64,000 bases of DNA from Sphingomonadales bacterium. Lineage in GTDB: Bacteria > Pseudomonadota > Alphaproteobacteria > Sphingomonadales > Sphingomonadaceae. The position numbers and the translations under genes are program-made. This document shows positions 53,259 to 60,684 of this stretch, piece by piece; the stretch's first letter is position 1; each line of letters begins with the position of its first letter. The stretch spans positions 62,001 through 126,000 of the forward strand of contig SEFZ01000006.1 of the NCBI GenBank assembly GCA_004173185.1, given 5' to 3'. Under the pieces are notes generated by a model. The model saw only the letters and a list, made by a program, of their open reading frames with translations, was not told where the DNA came from and ran no database searches.

Positions 53259-53774
53259 TCAAGCAGCCGCGCGGTTCCAGGGCATGACGCGCAACAGGTT
53301 CGCCATCCCGCACCAGCCTGTTACGCCCGCGAACATCAGGCCTGCGCCGACGAATGCCGACAGGCCGAAAAAGCCGGGTGCGACGAACAGGCCGAGCAGC
53401 ACGCCGATCAGCACCAGCGCACCGGCGGTGATCTGGACCTGCCGCATGATCTCCAGCGGTTGCGACCGATCGGCGACGGTGGGCTGTCCCGCATGACGCC
53501 AGGCATCGATTCCTCCGCTGAGGATATATGCGGGCATAGTCGCGGCAGCCGCCGCGAGTTGCGCCGCATTGGCAGAGGTGCGCATCCCGGACTTGCAGTG
53601 GAAAATGACGGCGCGTCCATCCCGCGGCAGATCGCCGATGCGGTCGAGCGGCACATTGAGCGCGCCGGGGATGCGCTCACGCGCATGCTCGTCGGCACCG
53701 CGAATGTCGATCAGTCGCGCGCCGGCATCAATCGCGGCACGGGTTTCGGCGGGGGAAAGCGTCGCAAGCGTCAT
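53259..53774 (-). CDS. Rhodanese domain protein with C-terminal DUF2892 membrane domain
   Basis: A 171-residue fusion like YgaP. Residues 1-105 form a rhodanese domain whose catalytic persulfide cysteine is in AVIFHCKSGMRTSANAAQLA; ARLIDIRGADEHARERIPGA is the conserved CH2A front. Residues 110-165 are a two-helix DUF2892 domain (ITAGALVLIGVLLGLFVAPG, GLSAFVGAGLMFAGVTGWCG) ending near a second cysteine (WCGMANLLRV). It moves sulfane sulfur at the membrane. ATG 53774 lies four bases after the BigR stop codon. Confidence 0.92.
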   Translation of the reverse strand: MTLATLSPAETRAAIDAGARLIDIRGADEHARERIPGALNVPLDRIGDLPRDGRAVIFHCKSGMRTSANAAQLAAAAATMPAYILSGGIDAWRHAGQPTVADRSQPLEIMRQVQITAGALVLIGVLLGLFVAPGFFGLSAFVGAGLMFAGVTGWCGMANLLRVMPWNRAAA

Positions 53775-53778
53775 CGGA

Positions 53779-54096
53779 TCAATCCTTGCAGTACAGTTGG
53801 TAGAGGGTGGCGAGCAGCGTTTCGACGCGAGGATCGGCAATCGCGTACCACAGCGTCTGGCTCTCCCGCCGATAGGTGACGAGGCCCTCTTCGCGCATCT
53901 TCGCCAGATGTTGCGAGCAGGCCGATTGCGACAGGGCAACGTCGCGCGCGAGATCGCGGACCGTCACTTCGCCATGCTCGACCAGCTTGCAAAGCAGCAT
54001 CAGCCGTCGCGCGTTACCGATCGCTTTCAGCGTGTCGGCAACTTGTCCGGCCTTTGCCTCGAATGTCGCCAGGTCCATCTGCGGCTTGAGCATCAT
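53779..54096 (-). CDS. bigR: BigR/SqrR-type ArsR-family sulfide-responsive repressor
   Basis: A 105-residue winged-helix repressor. Cys36 (RRLMLLCKLVEHG) and Cys103 (QLYCKD) correspond to the redox pair of BigR and SqrR, which form a disulfide or polysulfide link when persulfides build up and then release DNA. The recognition helix is LSQSACSQHLAKMREEGLV. The start codons ATG 54096 and 54093 are adjacent, with GGAGG four or seven bases upstream. It is divergent from the BLH hydrolase, with two matched operators between them. Arsenic sensing is unlikely because the CVC-type metal site is absent. Confidence 0.92.
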   Translation of the reverse strand: MMLKPQMDLATFEAKAGQVADTLKAIGNARRLMLLCKLVEHGEVTVRDLARDVALSQSACSQHLAKMREEGLVTYRRESQTLWYAIADPRVETLLATLYQLYCKD

Positions 54097-54105
54097 CGCC
54101 CCTCC

Positions 54106-54154
54106 ATTAGGTATTGCTAATGTAGCATGCTCTAATATATTAGCAAGAGCTAAT
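54106..54154. promoter_or_regulatory. Twin BigR operators, ATTAG-N6-CTAAT
   Basis: ATTAG-GTATTG-CTAAT at 54106-54121 and ATTAG-CAAGAG-CTAAT at 54139-54154 are two inverted repeats with identical arms and identical six-base spacers. Between them CTAATATATTAG (54132-54143) is a perfect 12-bp palindrome that would serve as an AT-rich -10 region. One operator overlaps the leader of each divergent gene, so a single repressor can shut both. Confidence 0.85.
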
Positions 54155-54165
54155 GGAGGACGACC

Positions 54166-55035
54166 ATGACCCAGCCCTTTATCGAAGCGTTTTTCGACGA
54201 GCCGACCAACACGATCAGCTACCTTGTCGGCGATCCTGCGACGCGGACCGCAGCGGTGCTCGACCCAGTGCTGGACTTCGATCTCGCCAGCGGCGTAGCC
54301 GACACACGTTCGGCCGAAAGGATAATCGCCTTCGCGCGAGGCAATGACTGGAGGATCGGGATGGTGCTGGAGACGCATGCCCACGCCGATCACTTATCGG
54401 CCGCACCCTTTATCAAGGCGCATACGAGCGCCTGGATCGGGATCGGGACGCATATCCGTGATGTGCAGAAGATTTTTCGTCCGGTTTTCGCGATGGACAA
54501 GCTGAAGACGGATGGCTCGAACTTCGATCGGTTGTTCGAGGATGGCGACCGCTTTGCGATCGGTCAACTGGACGTCGAGGTGCTGCACGTTCCCGGCCAC
54601 ACCCCGGCCGACGTCGCTTACCGGATCGGCGATGCGGCATTCGTCGGGGACACGCTGTTCATGCCCGATTATGGCACCGCTCGCGCCGACTTTCCGGGCG
54701 GCGACGCGCGCACGCTTTATCGATCGATCCGGCGCCTGTTGGCATTGCCGGACGCAACGCGGCTGTTCTTATGCCACGATTACAAGGCACCCGGCCGCGA
54801 CGAGTATCGCTGGGAGACGACGGTAGCCGAGCAGCGCCGGGGAAGCGTGCATGTCCATGATGGCATCGAAGAGGACGCTTTCGTCGCCATGCGCGAGCAG
54901 CGTGACGCCGGTCTGTCGGTGCCCAAACTGCTGTTGCCCTCGATACAGGTCAACATCCGCGCCGGTCATTTCGAGGAAGCCGAAGCGAACGGCGTCACTT
55001 ATCTGCGCATCCCCGTGAAATGGAAAAACGATTGA
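54166..55035 (+). CDS. blh: BLH-type metallo-beta-lactamase-fold hydrolase (persulfide dioxygenase family)
   Basis: A 289-residue MBL-fold enzyme. The metal motif HxHxDH is in MVLETHAHADHLSAAPFIKA, the second ligand histidine in VLHVPGHTPADVAYRIGDAA, and the bridging aspartate in FVGDTLFMPDYGTARADFPG, with CHDYKAPG giving the last histidine. The sequence matches the BLH group adjoining ETHE1 persulfide dioxygenases, which oxidise glutathione persulfide to sulfite. GGAGGA precedes ATG 54166. Control by the divergent BigR repressor is expected. Confidence 0.92.
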   Translation: MTQPFIEAFFDEPTNTISYLVGDPATRTAAVLDPVLDFDLASGVADTRSAERIIAFARGNDWRIGMVLETHAHADHLSAAPFIKAHTSAWIGIGTHIRDVQKIFRPVFAMDKLKTDGSNFDRLFEDGDRFAIGQLDVEVLHVPGHTPADVAYRIGDAAFVGDTLFMPDYGTARADFPGGDARTLYRSIRRLLALPDATRLFLCHDYKAPGRDEYRWETTVAEQRRGSVHVHDGIEEDAFVAMREQRDAGLSVPKLLLPSIQVNIRAGHFEEAEANGVTYLRIPVKWKND

Positions 55036-55375
55036 GGTCCATCACCCTGCTGTGATCGCGGCTAGCAGTTGGTTTCTACATGGTTTCGGGAAGACCGGGA
55101 TGCGATCGACTCGCCCCCTTCGCCACCGGTGCGGATAACGACCGGCTCGACAAGCTCGACCGGGCCGAATGCGCACGCCTGCGCGTCTCGTCCCGGCATG
55201 GCGAATATTGCGCGCAGCAACGTGCGATCATCGAATCGCAGATCGCGCGCCGATGCCGTGTGTGGGCGATCCACTAGCGGGAGCGGAATATGGGCCAGGA
55301 CGAATGTCGGGCGCAAAGCAGCCATTCGACTATGGCCAATTGGCACCAATTGGCTTGTTGAGCATTGCACCCTGC
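55036..55375. other. 340-base gap without a supported gene
   Basis: Short open frames exist here on both strands (for example 55080-55277 plus), but none has a ribosome site, a known motif or convincing codon use. The repeats CGACCGGCTCGACAAGCTCG near 55139 form small local dyads. No riboswitch, RNA gene or insertion sequence was recognised. The promoter for the downstream FAD-protein gene is probably in the last 100 bases but shows no clear boxes. Confidence 0.4.
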
Positions 55376-57022
55376 ATGCCAGCCTCAATTGCCTTTGTCG
55401 GCGCAGGCCCGACGACAATTTACACGCTTTGCGCCTTCATCCACGCAGCGCAGCACCCGGCAAAGATCACAATCTTTGAGGAGCAGCCACGCGCGGGTCT
55501 TGGCACGCCATACCGTCCAGGCTGGAACGATCCAGCGATGCTGTCGAATATCGCAAGCATCGAAATTCCGCCGATTGAAGAGACATTGGCATGCTGGCTC
55601 AGCCGGCAACCGCGCGGTCGGTTGATCCGCCTGGGTATCGATCCCGATGCGATCGACGAACATGCCTTTTACCCGCGCGTCGCGCTCGGTGAGTTCTTTC
55701 TCGATCAGTTCAATGCCTTGATCGAGCGCGGCCGCGCGCTTGGATTTAGCATCGATATCGCGAGCAGCTGCCGCGTGGCCGATATTGCCCCCGAGGGCGA
55801 TGGTTGGCGCGTGATGGCTGAGCCTAGGCACGGAGCGGCTTTCGAACAGTATTTCGACCGGATCGTGCTCGCCACCGGGCATCAATGGCCAGAAGAACCG
55901 GAGGTGCGCCCCGGCTATTTCCTGAGCCCCTGGCCCGCGACGGCGTTACAGCGCATCCCGGCCACCTCGATCGGCATTCGCGGCAGTTCGTTGACTGCGA
56001 TCGATGCGGTGGTCGCCTTGGCCAATGCGCACGGCACATTCTTGGAAACCGAGGGGCAAGCCGTGGAATTCCGCCTGAATGCCGGAGCGGAAGCACTCAG
56101 CCTGACGATGATGTCGCGCAAAGGGCTGCTGCCGGAAGCAGATTTCTACCATCCCGTGCCCTATGAACCGCTTGCGATCTGCACCCCGGAGGCAATGCAG
56201 CGCCTGATCGACAAAAGCGGAGATGCGCTGCTGGAAGACGCTTATGCCTTGTTCCAGCAGGAGTTGGCCGATGCCGATCCGGCCTATGCGGCGCATGTGG
56301 AGCTCGAAAAGCTCGTGCTTGAGGATTTTGCCGATCGCTATTTCGCGGATCGCGTCGCTGCCGCTCCATTCGAATGGGCTGCGCGAAATCTTGCCGAGGC
56401 GCGCGATAATTACGAGACGCGCTACACGGTGCCGTGGCGCTATGCGATCCTGCGCATGCACGAGGTGCTGGCACTGATCGTCCCCCATCTGTCGAGCGAG
56501 GATCTGGATCGGTTCAATCGCTATCTGAAGCCGATCTTCGTCGATGAATATGCGACCGTGCCGCACCTCTCGATCGAACGATTGCTGGCACTTCACCGGT
56601 CCAATCTCCTGAGCGTCGTCGCGCTCGGCAGCGACCACCGCGTCAATACGCGTGGCGAGGAACCGGGCGCGATCGTCACCGTAAATGGCGCCCGTCATCA
56701 CTTCCCGGTCTTCATCGATGCAATCGGGCAGCGGCCATTGGGCGTCGAGGCGCTCCCATTCACGAGCTTGCTGGATGAAGGCGTTGTCCGCGACTCCGAG
56801 GCAGACGATCCGAAGGGGCCGAAGGGAATAGAGATCGACGAACGGTTTCATCCCGTGTCCGAGCACCCGGCCGCTGAGCGCATCTATTGCCTGAGCATCC
56901 CCTACATCCTTGGCCGGCACCCATTCATTCAGGGCATTACGAGTTCGCACGAAATGGGCGAAATCGTGGGTGCTGACATGGCGGACGCGTTGGATGCGAA
57001 GTCGCAGGAGATGGCAAAATGA
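55376..57022 (+). CDS. FAD/NAD(P)-binding protein of unknown reaction
   Basis: A 548-residue flavoprotein-like protein. The N-terminal dinucleotide-binding motif is ASIAFVGAGPTTIYTLCAF, followed by GLGTPYRPGWNDPAMLSNIA. A second segment RIVLATGHQWPEEPEVRPGY is the ATG motif of FAD-NAD(P)-binding domain proteins. Near the end come VFIDAIGQRPLGVEALPF and HPFIQGITSSHEMGEIVG. ATG 55376 is chosen because MPASIAFVGAG starts the fold directly; its ribosome site is weak. The substrate is unknown. Its stop overlaps the DUF1543 gene by four bases, so the two work together. Confidence 0.75.
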   Translation: MPASIAFVGAGPTTIYTLCAFIHAAQHPAKITIFEEQPRAGLGTPYRPGWNDPAMLSNIASIEIPPIEETLACWLSRQPRGRLIRLGIDPDAIDEHAFYPRVALGEFFLDQFNALIERGRALGFSIDIASSCRVADIAPEGDGWRVMAEPRHGAAFEQYFDRIVLATGHQWPEEPEVRPGYFLSPWPATALQRIPATSIGIRGSSLTAIDAVVALANAHGTFLETEGQAVEFRLNAGAEALSLTMMSRKGLLPEADFYHPVPYEPLAICTPEAMQRLIDKSGDALLEDAYALFQQELADADPAYAAHVELEKLVLEDFADRYFADRVAAAPFEWAARNLAEARDNYETRYTVPWRYAILRMHEVLALIVPHLSSEDLDRFNRYLKPIFVDEYATVPHLSIERLLALHRSNLLSVVALGSDHRVNTRGEEPGAIVTVNGARHHFPVFIDAIGQRPLGVEALPFTSLLDEGVVRDSEADDPKGPKGIEIDERFHPVSEHPAAERIYCLSIPYILGRHPFIQGITSSHEMGEIVGADMADALDAKSQEMAK

Positions 57023-57519
57023 AACTTTTTGCGATCTATATCGGCGGCGAGCATCCCGGCGCGCATATCGAGGTGCATGACGTCCGCTTCGTTGTCGCGG
57101 CTTCCATTCGCGACACCTACGATCAGCTACGCGCCGAATGGTGGGGCACGCCGGGGACGCTTCATGTCGATTGCTGGGCGGAGATCAGCCATGTCGATGG
57201 CTATGCGGTTAGCCTGCGGCCTGAACCCTCACGAACTCGCGAGAAGCTCTATTTCGTGAACCTCGGCGGCTATGCGCCCGGAGAATTTGCCGAGCAGCAT
57301 CGTAACCTGTTCGTGGTCGCGACATCGGTCGCAGATGCGAAGGCGCAAGCGATGCAATCGGTCACCGACTGGAAGGATGCGCATCGCGATGACTTCTACG
57401 AAGCGGAACTGGCCTTCGCATTGGACACAAGAATTGGAGAGCAGCTCCATATTCATCTGACGCCAAGCCAGGAGGCCGCGCCCCCGCGCTTCACGTGCCG
57501 GTACACACCACTCAAATAG
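57019..57519 (+). CDS. DUF1543 domain protein
   Basis: A 166-residue cytoplasmic protein with the DUF1543 arrangement: MKLFAIYIGGEHPGAHIEVH, then GTPGTLHVDCWAEISHVDGY and KLYFVNLGGYAPGEFAEQHR. The halves look like an internal duplication (IYIGG... and VNLGG...). The function of DUF1543 is unknown. ATG 57019 overlaps the stop of the FAD-protein gene, a coupling that ties this domain to that flavoprotein. A perfect terminator follows. Confidence 0.8.
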   Translation: MKLFAIYIGGEHPGAHIEVHDVRFVVAASIRDTYDQLRAEWWGTPGTLHVDCWAEISHVDGYAVSLRPEPSRTREKLYFVNLGGYAPGEFAEQHRNLFVVATSVADAKAQAMQSVTDWKDAHRDDFYEAELAFALDTRIGEQLHIHLTPSQEAAPPRFTCRYTPLK

Positions 57520-57550
57520 CCGCGCACCGAATATCGTTAGTCCCAACGCA

Positions 57551-57580
57551 AAAGCGCCGCCCAATCGGGCGGCGCTTTCT
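57551..57580. terminator. Strong bidirectional intrinsic terminator
   Basis: A perfect 12-bp stem, AAAGCGCCGCCC (57551-57562) with GGGCGGCGCTTT (57567-57578), has an AATC loop and T-rich or A-rich edges on both sides. It separates the DUF1543 gene from the convergent small gene and can stop both. Confidence 0.92.
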
Positions 57581-57595
57581 TGTACGGGGTGGAGC

Positions 57596-57775
57596 CTATT
57601 CGGCGCCGGTGCCGGGCTCCGTGGTCTTCGGTGCCTCGCCATCCTCAGCGCGACCTTCGTTACGGAGATCACGGCCTTCCTGGGCCTTTTTCTGGCTCTC
57701 CGGCGACTTGCCGTGCTCGTAAAGCTCTTCCTTCACGAAACCAGCGGCTTCCTTCAGCTTGCCTTCGACACTCAT
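57596..57775 (-). CDS. Small hydrophilic stress-type protein, 59 residues
   Basis: The product begins MSVEGKLKEAAGFVKEELYE and ends TTEPGTGAE. It is charged, has no cysteine or membrane helix and is predicted helical at the front and disordered at the end. The EGKLKEAAG start recalls the CsbD-like group of stress proteins, but the match is too short to assign. AAGGAGAG precedes ATG 57775. An EcfG-like promoter sits 44-68 bases upstream of the start codon, which supports a role in the general stress response. Confidence 0.75.
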   Translation of the reverse strand: MSVEGKLKEAAGFVKEELYEHGKSPESQKKAQEGRDLRNEGRAEDGEAPKTTEPGTGAE

Positions 57776-57818
57776 GATACTCTCCTTGATTACGCGGACG
57801 CGAACGTCCTGCGGTATC

Positions 57819-57843
57819 AACCCTGCTCGCGGCCTTACGTTCC
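57819..57843 (-). promoter_or_regulatory. General stress (EcfG-type) promoter
   Basis: On the minus strand GGAAC (57843-57839), 17 bases and GTT (57821-57819) match the alphaproteobacterial EcfG consensus exactly. The expected transcription start leaves a leader of about 35 bases before the small stress gene at 57775. Confidence 0.75.
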
Positions 57844-57996
57844 GTTGCGGCGAGGGCATTGCAGGCGTTTTGGTGGCGCGTAGGACATGCATTCGCGCGG
57901 TGATAAATAGCGCTATAAGCTCCAGAAAATAACGTAGGGCGAGTTCGTCGGCACTTGCCAGCGTTGGCTTCAAGCATCACCATTTTAAGGTTCGCC

Positions 57997-58653
57997 ATGT
58001 CGCTCAACGGTCCCCGCCTCGCCCCTTTGTCCGGCTCGAAGCCGACGGCGCTCGTCATCCTGATCCATGGCTATGGGTCGAACGGAGACGATCTGATTTC
58101 GCTGGCGCGCATGATCCAGCCGGCACTACCCAACGCAGCATTCGTGGCGCCTAACGCGCCGTCGCAAATGCCCGGGATGGCCGCCGCCTACCAATGGTGG
58201 CCGATCGATACGTTCTCGATGGCAGAGCGCGCCGCCGGTGCCGCCGCAGCAGCCCCGGTTCTCGACACTTTCATCACGAACGCGCGCGAAGAGGCGGGCG
58301 TGTCGAGCGACCGCGTCCTGCTCGTCGGCTTCAGCCAGGGGACGATGATGGCGCTGCATGTCGGCCTCCGTCGTCTGGATCCTATTGCGGGCATCGTCGG
58401 CATCTCAGGCATGCTGGTCGCGCCCGAGCAGCTGGGGGCAGATATCAAGAGCCATCCACCCGTGCTCCTGATCCACGGCACCGAGGACGACGTCGTGCCG
58501 TTCCGCTCGATGGATCTTGCATCGACGACGCTGGCTGCTGCCGGCGTCACGGTCGAAACCCACGCTTCCCCCGGTCTGGGGCATAGCGTTGGGCAGGATG
58601 GCCTTGCTGCTGCAACGGCGTTTGCCCTCCGCGTCCTCAGCAGCGGACAATAA
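57997..58653 (+). CDS. Alpha/beta-hydrolase carboxylesterase (phospholipase/thioesterase family)
   Basis: A 218-residue cytoplasmic esterase of the carboxylesterase/acyl-protein-thioesterase-like group. The front is LVILIHGYGSNGDDLISLAR, the nucleophile serine is in RVLLVGFSQGTMMALHVGLR, the aspartate in LLIHGTEDDVVPF and the histidine in SPGLGHSVGQDGL, in the usual order. ATG 57997 follows AAGG at seven bases; the longer frame lacks a site. It stands alone between the stress-gene promoter and a convergent monooxygenase gene. The substrate is unknown. Confidence 0.9.
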   Translation: MSLNGPRLAPLSGSKPTALVILIHGYGSNGDDLISLARMIQPALPNAAFVAPNAPSQMPGMAAAYQWWPIDTFSMAERAAGAAAAAPVLDTFITNAREEAGVSSDRVLLVGFSQGTMMALHVGLRRLDPIAGIVGISGMLVAPEQLGADIKSHPPVLLIHGTEDDVVPFRSMDLASTTLAAAGVTVETHASPGLGHSVGQDGLAAATAFALRVLSSGQ

Positions 58654-58811
58654 TCATTTCGCCCAGGCGATTATTGCGCGGCGACCACCGAGATCGACGG
58701 CCCGATCACCGAGATCACGCCGCCGCATTCATCTGCGGGCCTAGGCAATAAGGCCCCTGCCGATCACCCGAAGATATCCCGCCCGCGATCGCGGTGGATA
58801 CCCGCTCGCGA

Positions 58812-60614
58812 TCAGGTGATCGTCAGCCCTTTGAACCCGTCGGCCCGCCATTCGCGGATCAGGGCGTAAAAGGCGACCGGTCCCCCGCCATAATATTCGT
58901 CGGACCGGCTGATCTTGCCGCCTATCTTGCCTTCGTCGTTGAAATTGCCCGGCGTGCATTCGCGCTGAAAGTCCTGGAAGCTCTTGTCCTTGGCGCGGAT
59001 TGTCGCGACCCAATCGGCTTCGGCCTCGGCGCTGGGCTCGATCAGGGTCGCGCCGCGCTCCTCGGCGACCTTCACCACGTCGGCGATATGCTCGGCCTGT
59101 TCGTCCAGACAATAGGTCAGGTTGAAAGCCAGGCCGTTCTGCGAGCCGCCCATGTGAAAGAGATTGGGGAAGCCGGCCGAATAGAATCCGTGCAGCGTGC
59201 GCATGCCCGCCTGCCATTCCTCCGCGAGCGATGCCCCGCCCCGCCCGTAGATCGGGTGCCCTTTCTGCTGCGCGCCCGAGCCATAGGAATTGCCGAAATC
59301 AAACCCCGTCGCGAAGATCACGCAATCGGCCGGATACTCCTTGCCGTCGAACAGGAAGCCGCTTTCGGTGAACCCTTCCAGTCCGCGGCCATCGGTATCG
59401 ACCAGCTCGACATTCGGCCGGTTAAACGCAGGCAGGTAATTGTCATTGAAGCAGGGCCGCTTGCAGAACTGGCGATACCAAGGCTTGAGCGCCTCGGCGG
59501 TGGCAGGATCCTCGACGATTTCGTTCACCCGGCTGCGAACCCGGTTCATCGTCGCAAAGTCAGCCAGCTCCTTTTGCCGCTGCAATTCCTCCGCAGACTC
59601 TGCACCCCCTGAGAAGCTGCCAAGCTTGCGGACCGCGTCGGTCCAGCCATCGCCGACAAGGTCCTCTTCCTGCGGAATGCCCGTGGTCAGCGCGACGAAA
59701 TTGTCGCGGCGGCGGCGTTGCCAGCCGGGTTCAAGGCCCTGCCACCAGTCCCTATCGGTCGGGCCATTGTTGCGCTCGCCCACGCCGGATGGGGTACGCT
59801 GGATGACATAGAGATGCTTCGCGTAGCGCGCGACATACGGCACGATCTGTATCGAAGTGGCGCCGGTGCCGACGATCGCGACCCGTTTGTCTGCCAGGCC
59901 GGTCAGCCCCCCGGTCGAATCGCCGCCGGTATAGCCATAGTCCCAGCGGCTGGTGTGGAATGTGTGGCCCTTGAACGCATCAATGCCGGGAATGCCGGGC
60001 AGCTTCGGGCGATCGAGGATACCGTTGGTGCGAATGACGTAGCGCGCCTTGAACGCGTCGCCGCGATCGGTGCGCACCAGCCATTTGCGCTCTTCCTCCA
60101 GCCAGCGCGTCTCGGTGACCGCGGTCTGGAAAAGTGTGTCTTCATACAAGTTGAAATGCCGCGCGATTCGCCGAGCGTGCTCCCGGATTTCCGGGCCATG
60201 GGCATAGCGCTCGCTGGGCATGTAGCCGGTCTCTTCGAGCAGCGGCAGATACATGTAGGATTCGATGTCGCACTGGATGCCGGGATAGCGATTCCAATAC
60301 CAAGTGCCGCCGAAATCGCCGCCTTTCTCGATATAGCGGATGCCATCCACGCCGCGCTTGCGCAGCGCAGCGCCGGCGGAAAGGCCGGCAAAACCACCAC
60401 CGACGATAAGGACATGCACTTCGTCCGCGAGCGGCTCTCGCGTAAAGCCGGGCTCGGCATAGGGATCGTCGGCGAAGTGGCCGAAATCGCCGCTCGGTAC
60501 GATGAACTGGTTGCCGCCTTCGTCCCGAAGCCGCTTGTCGCGCTCCGCACGATATTTCGCGCGAAGCTCCTCGGGATCGAACCCCAGTTCGTTCCCGTCA
60601 GGCCCGTCACTCAC
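58812..60614 (-). CDS. Baeyer-Villiger-type flavin monooxygenase
   Basis: A 600-residue FAD/NADPH enzyme that inserts oxygen next to ketones. The FAD motif is VHVLIVGGGFAGLSAGAALR, the conserved YWNRYPGIQCDIES follows, and the Baeyer-Villiger fingerprint FxGxxxHxxxWD is present as FKGHTFHTSRWDYG. The NADPH site is KRVAIVGTGATSIQIVPYVA. GTG 60614 is chosen because AAAGGAAG lies upstream; the frame to 60737 has no site and the first 50 residues are family-typical extensions. It lies 70 bases after a TonB receptor gene in the same direction, so the receptor may import the ketone substrate. Confidence 0.92.
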   Translation of the reverse strand: MSDGPDGNELGFDPEELRAKYRAERDKRLRDEGGNQFIVPSGDFGHFADDPYAEPGFTREPLADEVHVLIVGGGFAGLSAGAALRKRGVDGIRYIEKGGDFGGTWYWNRYPGIQCDIESYMYLPLLEETGYMPSERYAHGPEIREHARRIARHFNLYEDTLFQTAVTETRWLEEERKWLVRTDRGDAFKARYVIRTNGILDRPKLPGIPGIDAFKGHTFHTSRWDYGYTGGDSTGGLTGLADKRVAIVGTGATSIQIVPYVARYAKHLYVIQRTPSGVGERNNGPTDRDWWQGLEPGWQRRRRDNFVALTTGIPQEEDLVGDGWTDAVRKLGSFSGGAESAEELQRQKELADFATMNRVRSRVNEIVEDPATAEALKPWYRQFCKRPCFNDNYLPAFNRPNVELVDTDGRGLEGFTESGFLFDGKEYPADCVIFATGFDFGNSYGSGAQQKGHPIYGRGGASLAEEWQAGMRTLHGFYSAGFPNLFHMGGSQNGLAFNLTYCLDEQAEHIADVVKVAEERGATLIEPSAEAEADWVATIRAKDKSFQDFQRECTPGNFNDEGKIGGKISRSDEYYGGGPVAFYALIREWRADGFKGLTIT

Positions 60615-60684
60615 TAACGCTTCCTTTCCCTCCGCTCCAAGGCTGCCTCGCCGGTCTCTTGTGAAACCGGCGAGGTCATGCGCC

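Noticed and set aside
53779..54096. Arsenic operon regulator
   Set aside because: The ArsR-family protein lacks the CVC-type arsenic site, has the BigR cysteine pair and sits with BLH, rhodanese and TSUP genes; no arsenate reductase or efflux gene is near.
55080..55277. A 65-codon frame before the FAD-protein gene
   Set aside because: No ribosome site, no motif and no codon bias; treated as empty intergenic sequence.
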